A program made the position numbers and the translations under genes. A DNA stretch of 64,000 nt from Nocardia cyriacigeorgica GUH-2. Lineage in GTDB: Bacteria; Actinomycetota; Actinomycetes; Mycobacteriales; Mycobacteriaceae. Under the pieces are notes generated by a model, which searched no databases, was not told where the DNA came from, and was given only the letters and a program-made list of their open reading frames with translations. Each line of letters opens with the position of its first letter. The first letter of the stretch is position 1. The stretch spans positions 6,014,001 to 6,078,000 of the forward strand of contig NC_016887.1 of assembly GCF_000284035.1 (NCBI RefSeq), given 5' to 3'. Shown here piece after piece: positions 60,300 through 64,000 of the stretch.

Positions 60300-60866
60300 A
60301 TGGCAGCACCGGTACACCCTGCGCCGGGCCCGGCACCTCGGCGCGCAGCCGACGATCTGATGCAGATCGCCGCGCGTACCCCGCTGTTCTTCTCCAGCTA
60401 CACCCCGCTGTTCGCGATCCTCGCCGCCCGCTTCGCCGCCACCCCGTGGCTGGCCTTCGGTGCGCTCGCGCTCATGGCGCTCGGTGCGGGCTGCACGGTG
60501 TGGGTGCTGTATCTGCTCGGCTCGTCGGCACGCTCGTCACTCACCGTGGCGCGGGTACACGAGACGGGCAGCGAATCGGGCGGCTACCTGGTGTCCTATG
60601 TGCTGCCGTTCCTCACCGTCGAAACCCCGGGCGTGCTCGACGCGCTCGGCTACGGCCTGTTCCTGCTGGTCCTGCTGATCGTCTACGTGCGCACCGACCT
60701 CATCCAGGTCAACCCGATGATCTATCTGCTGCTGCGCCGAATCGTGAAGGTGCAGACCGGCACCGGCGATATGGCCTATGTCGTGGTGCGATCGGTGCCC
60801 CGGCCCGGCGACACCGTCACGGTGGCCCAGCACGCGGGAATCCGAGTCATGACGGAGCGCCGATGA
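60300..60866 (+). CDS. KwaA-like four-helix membrane protein of a putative Kiwa-type defence pair
   Basis: A 188-residue inner-membrane protein with four predicted helices (about 27-43, 50-73, 94-107, 113-131) and a cytoplasmic C-terminal part. FFSSYTPLFAIL in helix 1, GYLVSYVLPFLTVE in helix 3 and VRTDLIQVNPMIYLLLRRI at the end of helix 4 match the pattern I know for KwaA-type proteins (SSY.PLF.I; .Y..PF; .N...NP). In E. coli Kiwa, KwaA is the membrane sensor of phage attachment. The stop overlaps the next start (ATGA). TAATAC at 60285-60290 is a good -10, giving a leader of at most a few bases. The assignment is by pattern, not by alignment. Confidence 0.65.
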   Translation: MAAPVHPAPGPAPRRAADDLMQIAARTPLFFSSYTPLFAILAARFAATPWLAFGALALMALGAGCTVWVLYLLGSSARSSLTVARVHETGSESGGYLVSYVLPFLTVETPGVLDALGYGLFLLVLLIVYVRTDLIQVNPMIYLLLRRIVKVQTGTGDMAYVVVRSVPRPGDTVTVAQHAGIRVMTERR

Positions 60867-61852
60867 GCACGCGCGACGGCCGGGCCTGGGCCGATATCGA
60901 TATCGGCGGCGAACCCATCGACCTGCTGCTGGGCTGGCGCGACGGGCGCAAACACCTGCAAGCGTTGCGGATCGAATTCGCCGCCGCCCTCGGGGCGGAA
61001 TTGCGTGGCATCGCCGCGGCGACGTTGGACCGGCTCGCGGGCATGGCGCCGATCGAATACGACACCACCGCAACGCTCGTCGACGGCGAGGAGTTCTTCT
61101 CCTTCTCCCTCGACGGTTTCGACGGGCAGCAGCCGGGCGCCGAGCCCGGCGAACCCGACGCCCAGATCGCCGGGCTACTACGGCTCATCGCCCGCTCGGC
61201 GATGCTGGACACCGTGCTACCCCGGCAGATGCGCGACGGCACCTTCCTGTTCTACGTCCTGATCTGCGAATCCAGCGGCCCCGACCGGCACCGGACCGCG
61301 TTCGTGCGATTGCAGCACGGGCTGCGGGTGGCCTCCGCGCACCGCATCCTTGCCACCTTCGGCGAACGGCTGAACCGCGTGGGCGACCCGGTATTCGCCT
61401 TCGCCGAGGAATTCGATCTCGTCATCACCGCCGACGAGATCGCCATCCTCAAACCCGACACCTTCCTGCGCCTGTTCACCGACCTCGAACTGCTCACCAA
61501 GGCCACACCCGATTTCGTCGACCACATCAGCGAGGCGCTCGGCCTGGACCTGGCCCAACCGGTCAAGGACACCATCATCGCGGTCTGCGCCAAGCGGCCC
61601 AGCTACGCCAAGCTGCTCAAACGGCTCAGCGGTGTCGACTACCTGCCGAAGGTCACGCTGACGTCGCTGCAAGCCGAGATCGAGCGCTATCCGGAACTAC
61701 CCGAGGGGATTCAGATCGGCGAGTCGGGAATCGTGTTGAGCGATCAAGGTGTGCCGACGTTCCTGGAGATCCTGGATCAGCGCATCTGGCGTGGGCCGTT
61801 CGATGATTCGTCGCGGGTGGCGACGGCGTACCGGCGGTTGCGGCCGCGGTGA
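60863..61852 (+). CDS. KwaB-like DUF4868 protein of a putative Kiwa-type defence pair
   Basis: A 329-residue cytoplasmic protein. The C-terminal half matches DUF4868, the KwaB domain: LKPDTFLRLFTDLELLTKATP (about 196-216), SEALGLD, AKRPSYAKLLKRLSGVDY (243-260), a predicted strand with SGIVLSDQGVPTFLEILDQR (288-307) and WRGPFDDSS (309-317), corresponding to the family's terminal LL.D....s.lt motif. KwaB of E. coli is about 315 residues and is the DNA-binding effector of Kiwa. The start overlaps the membrane-protein stop by 4 bases, so the two are translated together. The stop is followed by a 21-bp tandem repeat array. Confidence 0.7.
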   Translation: MSTRDGRAWADIDIGGEPIDLLLGWRDGRKHLQALRIEFAAALGAELRGIAAATLDRLAGMAPIEYDTTATLVDGEEFFSFSLDGFDGQQPGAEPGEPDAQIAGLLRLIARSAMLDTVLPRQMRDGTFLFYVLICESSGPDRHRTAFVRLQHGLRVASAHRILATFGERLNRVGDPVFAFAEEFDLVITADEIAILKPDTFLRLFTDLELLTKATPDFVDHISEALGLDLAQPVKDTIIAVCAKRPSYAKLLKRLSGVDYLPKVTLTSLQAEIERYPELPEGIQIGESGIVLSDQGVPTFLEILDQRIWRGPFDDSSRVATAYRRLRPR

Positions 61853-61885
61853 GTGACGGCGTCGGGTTACCTGTCGCTGGGCCGG

Positions 61886-61988
61886 GTGCGTCGGCGGGCC
61901 ACTCCAGTGCGACGGCGGGCCACTCCGGTGCGTCGGCGGGGCTCTGGTGGGACGGCGGGGCACTCCGGTGCGTCGGCGGGGCACTCCG
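61886..61988. repeat. 21-bp tandem repeat array after the KwaB-like gene
   Basis: Five units starting gtgcgtcggcggggcac: 61886-61906, 61907-61927, 61928-61946 (two bases shorter), 61947-61967 and 61968-61988, plus a partial sixth. They alternate between two subtypes (gtgcgtcgg and gtg.gacgg). The array is in the 183-base convergent gap between the KwaB-like gene and the lipase and encodes no protein I would trust. Confidence 0.75.
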
Positions 61989-62035
61989 GTGCGAGGGCGA
62001 TGCGCGGGTTCGTCGGCAACCCGATGAGCCCTGGT

Positions 62036-63439
62036 CTACCGGTGCCCGAGGATCGCCGCCAGCATCCCGCCCACGAAGTCGGCGCCGAAGGAGTTCATCG
62101 CCGCCGGCGTGGTCGGTGAGGTCACGGTCTGGATATCGCAACCGGCGACCGGCAGGCCCGCTGCCCGATCCGTCAGCCACGCGAAGGCGGCCGGTGCTCC
62201 GAGACCCCATTCGAAGGCGTGCGGGGACACCGCCGACGGAACGAGGTCACGGCGGTAGGTCACCGATGTGCCTGCCGCGCAATAGCTGTCGACGAGCCCG
62301 TCCGACGAGGCGATCGTGCTCAGCTCGTCGTCCACGGCGTTGTACACGTAGACCGGAGCGGTGGGAGCGGTCGCACCCAGGGTGCGCTCATCGATCAGCC
62401 GTTGGGTCAGCGGCGCGTTCAGCACGTCCTCCATCGGCACCGTCAGCAGCGTGCCGAAATCCAGGAACGGGAAGCTCACCAGGTTCTGCGGCGTGCAACT
62501 CGCGGCCGCACCGGCGAGACGCTGTTTACCCTCGGGAGTGAGCAACCGATTCATCATCGCGGCGAATTCCGGCGAATCCTGTTGCAGCGCCGCGATACCC
62601 ACCGGCGGCAGACCCGCGACGGGGGTGCCGTTGCCGTTGCGGAGACCGGCGCGCAGATCCACCACCGGCGCCCCGACGGCCATCCCGGCGACGTACATAT
62701 CCGGTGCGTAGTCCGGCTGCACCTGCGCGGCCCAAGCCGTCGCGATCCCGCCGCCGGAGTAGCCCCAGAACATCGCGGGCGCATCCGCCGCGAGCCCGAG
62801 CTCGGCGAAATTCTGCGCCGCCCGCACACCGTCGATCGCCACATAACCCGGCTCGCGGGGCGTCAGGAAATGGTTGTCCACCCCACCCAGATCCGGAACC
62901 GACACCGCCCAGCCTTGGTTGAGCCCGGCCGCGATCATCGGGACCTCACTCGCGGTGGTGGACAAGGTGATCGGGCCGCCCGCCCCGGAGAAGTCGAACC
63001 AGGGCGCGCCGGTCCGCAAGACCTGCGAGGGCATGCAATTGGGTGCGATGGCGTCGATCATGCTGTCGTAGGACAGGATCGCGGTGGGCGCTCGCCCGTG
63101 CTCACCCATCAACACCGTGGTCACCGCGGCGTACGGGTTGCCGTGGGAATCGGTGGTCCGATACAGCAGCTGCCAGGCCCGAACCCGCATGGGAATCAAC
63201 TGAAGCGCGACCGGCGTGATCGGCCGGGTCCGCAATATGGTGCCCGGCGCGGTCGATTCGTAACCGGCAGGCGGCTGGTAGAAGGCGTCGGTGGTATTCG
63301 GAATCGCGGGCGCCGGTGTCGCGAGTACGACCAGAGCCGCGCAGGTCGTGGCGACGCTGAGAGCGAGTGCGGAAACCCTGGCCCGCCATCCCCGTCTCCG
63401 GCCGAATGCTTCCGACTGTCCGATCCCCGATGTCCGCAT
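62036..63439 (-). CDS. Secreted lipase (LIP-type, alpha/beta-hydrolase)
   Basis: A 467-residue exported lipase of the LIP family (secretory lipases like those of Candida and mycolate-containing actinobacteria). A Sec signal follows RRRGWRARVSALAL, with cleavage near APAIP. The nucleophile elbow is GYSGGG, catalytic Asp is likely in YNAVDDE, and His in VSPHAFEWG. The substrate is probably a triacylglycerol or wax ester outside the cell. The ATG at 63437-63439 is chosen; TACAGT, a -10 on this strand, lies 7 bases upstream and there is no ribosome site, so the message may be leaderless. A frame open further upstream lacks any signal. Confidence 0.9.
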   Translation of the reverse strand: MRTSGIGQSEAFGRRRGWRARVSALALSVATTCAALVVLATPAPAIPNTTDAFYQPPAGYESTAPGTILRTRPITPVALQLIPMRVRAWQLLYRTTDSHGNPYAAVTTVLMGEHGRAPTAILSYDSMIDAIAPNCMPSQVLRTGAPWFDFSGAGGPITLSTTASEVPMIAAGLNQGWAVSVPDLGGVDNHFLTPREPGYVAIDGVRAAQNFAELGLAADAPAMFWGYSGGGIATAWAAQVQPDYAPDMYVAGMAVGAPVVDLRAGLRNGNGTPVAGLPPVGIAALQQDSPEFAAMMNRLLTPEGKQRLAGAAASCTPQNLVSFPFLDFGTLLTVPMEDVLNAPLTQRLIDERTLGATAPTAPVYVYNAVDDELSTIASSDGLVDSYCAAGTSVTYRRDLVPSAVSPHAFEWGLGAPAAFAWLTDRAAGLPVAGCDIQTVTSPTTPAAMNSFGADFVGGMLAAILGHR

Positions 63440-63544
63440 GGGCACACTGTAGAACGTGTTCCAGTTTGCGGTGCCGTTTTCGAACAGGCTCAGCGTGCGA
63501 TGACAGCAGCTCTCGCGAGCCGGCGAGGAACGGCACCCACGAAT

Positions 63545-63583
63545 GCCGATGCGGCGGGCCCCAGTGGGGTCCGCCGCATCGGC
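63545..63583. terminator. Strong hairpin between the lipase and the right-edge gene
   Basis: An 18-bp stem, GCCGATGCGGCGGGCCCC (63545-63562) and GGGGTCCGCCGCATCGGC (63566-63583), loop AGT, one G-U wobble. It lies 96 bases downstream (minus strand) of the stop of the gene at the right edge, for which it is the likely terminator. Confidence 0.75.
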
Positions 63584-63678
63584 TTGTCGGCATCGCATGC
63601 CGACCTACTTCCCGTCACCGGTGGCCGCATCAGCCCGATTCACTCACGCTGCACGGAACAACCGGCCACCGGTGTCGC

Positions 63679-64000
63679 TCAGTTGGTCGCCTCCGCTCGG
63701 GCGTCGGTGGTGGGAGCCTCCGCCTTCGTGGTGGTGGTGGTGGTCGACGGCGCCGTCGTGGTGGGTTCCGTCGTCTCCGCCGGCGCCTCGGTGGTGGTCG
63801 GCGCGGGCGAGGTGGTCGTGACCTCCGGGGTGGTGGTCGCGGCCTCGCTCGGCGTCGTCGTCGGGGCCGTGGTCGACGGCTCGGCCTCGGGCTTCGGCTT
63901 CGCCGTCGTGGTCGTGGACGGCACGGTGGTGGTCGTGCCCTTGGCCGGTTCGGTCGTCGGAGCGGCCGACGTGGTCGACTCCGCCGCCTCGTAGGCCGCC
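63679..64000 (-). CDS. C-terminal tail of a Thr/Pro/Ala-rich surface or secreted protein, 5' part outside the window
   Basis: An open frame on the minus strand enters from the right edge and ends at 63679. The 107 visible codons begin AAYEAAESTTSAAP and continue as a low-complexity tail rich in Thr, Pro, Glu and Ala (TTTPSEAATTTPEVTTT and similar), ending in DARAEATN. Such tails are common on exported envelope proteins of Mycobacteriales, where they can be O-mannosylated, and also on PBP-like or penicillin-binding lipoproteins. The functional domain lies beyond the window, so I cannot say more. Confidence 0.65.
   Translation of the reverse strand, partial: AAYEAAESTTSAAPTTEPAKGTTTTVPSTTTTAKPKPEAEPSTTAPTTTPSEAATTTPEVTTTSPAPTTTEAPAETTEPTTTAPSTTTTTTKAEAPTTDARAEATN

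Overview
The window is chromosomal DNA from a high-GC actinobacterium of the Mycobacteriales, most likely Nocardia or a close relative. The evidence is very high third-position GC, frequent GTG starts, F420/deazaflavin-type enzymes, an LpqY-SugABC-type trehalose importer, MenC, and gene order that I recognise from Mycobacterium tuberculosis (leuS, then ino1-padR-DUF1707-DUF5318-ponA-GT87, like Rv0041 and Rv0046c-Rv0051). I saw no rRNA, tRNA, CRISPR array, prophage or intact insertion sequence.

Layout. 1-9.7 kb: the 5' end of a glucosylglycerate-hydrolase-like gene, a small membrane protein, an SDR, a lipoprotein NodB deacetylase, leuS, an SdpI-type membrane protein, a GH25 muramidase and a PhoX-type phosphatase. 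9.8-15.8 kb: accessory DNA with an XRE/TPR regulator divergent from two tiny genes, an MFS exporter, DUF4760, NTF2-like and deazaflavin enzymes, a His-rich metal-binding protein, and relics of a ParE toxin and an alpha/beta hydrolase. 15.8-28.7 kb: amino-acid ABC importer with fused receptor and permease, LLM oxidoreductase, MpaB-like oxygenase, sugC, two small membrane proteins, menC, TIGR04338 and DUF2786 genes, then lpqY-sugA-sugB. 28.8-41.7 kb: two paralogous class A penicillin-binding proteins, a tandem pair of GyrI-like proteins, padR-ino1 with a clear PadR-type operator, two DUF1707 membrane proteins, a DUF5318 zinc-ribbon protein and a GT87 membrane glycosyltransferase.

41.8-59.2 kb is a Ter-type stress-response island. 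It holds four TerD-family genes (one double-domain, one fused to a degenerate FtsK-like module), three consecutive AIM24 paralogues, a DUF475/TerC membrane protein, and an overlapping biosynthetic operon (CitE-like aldolase, a fused double phosphoribosyltransferase/StiP protein, a HAD phosphatase). Embedded in it are two regulator/target pairs with near-perfect dyad operators: MerR with an Old Yellow Enzyme, and a WYL regulator with a DinB protein.

59.2-61.9 kb holds a DUF389 membrane protein and a two-gene operon that looks like an actinobacterial form of the Kiwa anti-phage system: a four-helix KwaA-like membrane protein overlapping a DUF4868/KwaB-like protein. A 21-bp tandem repeat follows. 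The window ends with a secreted lipase, a strong hairpin and the Thr/Pro/Ala-rich tail of a gene that runs off the right edge.

The most interesting points are the Kiwa-like pair beside the Ter island, the TerD-pseudo-FtsK and phosphoribosyltransferase fusions, and a dispersed palindromic element shared by the intergenic regions near 11.8 and 24.35 kb.
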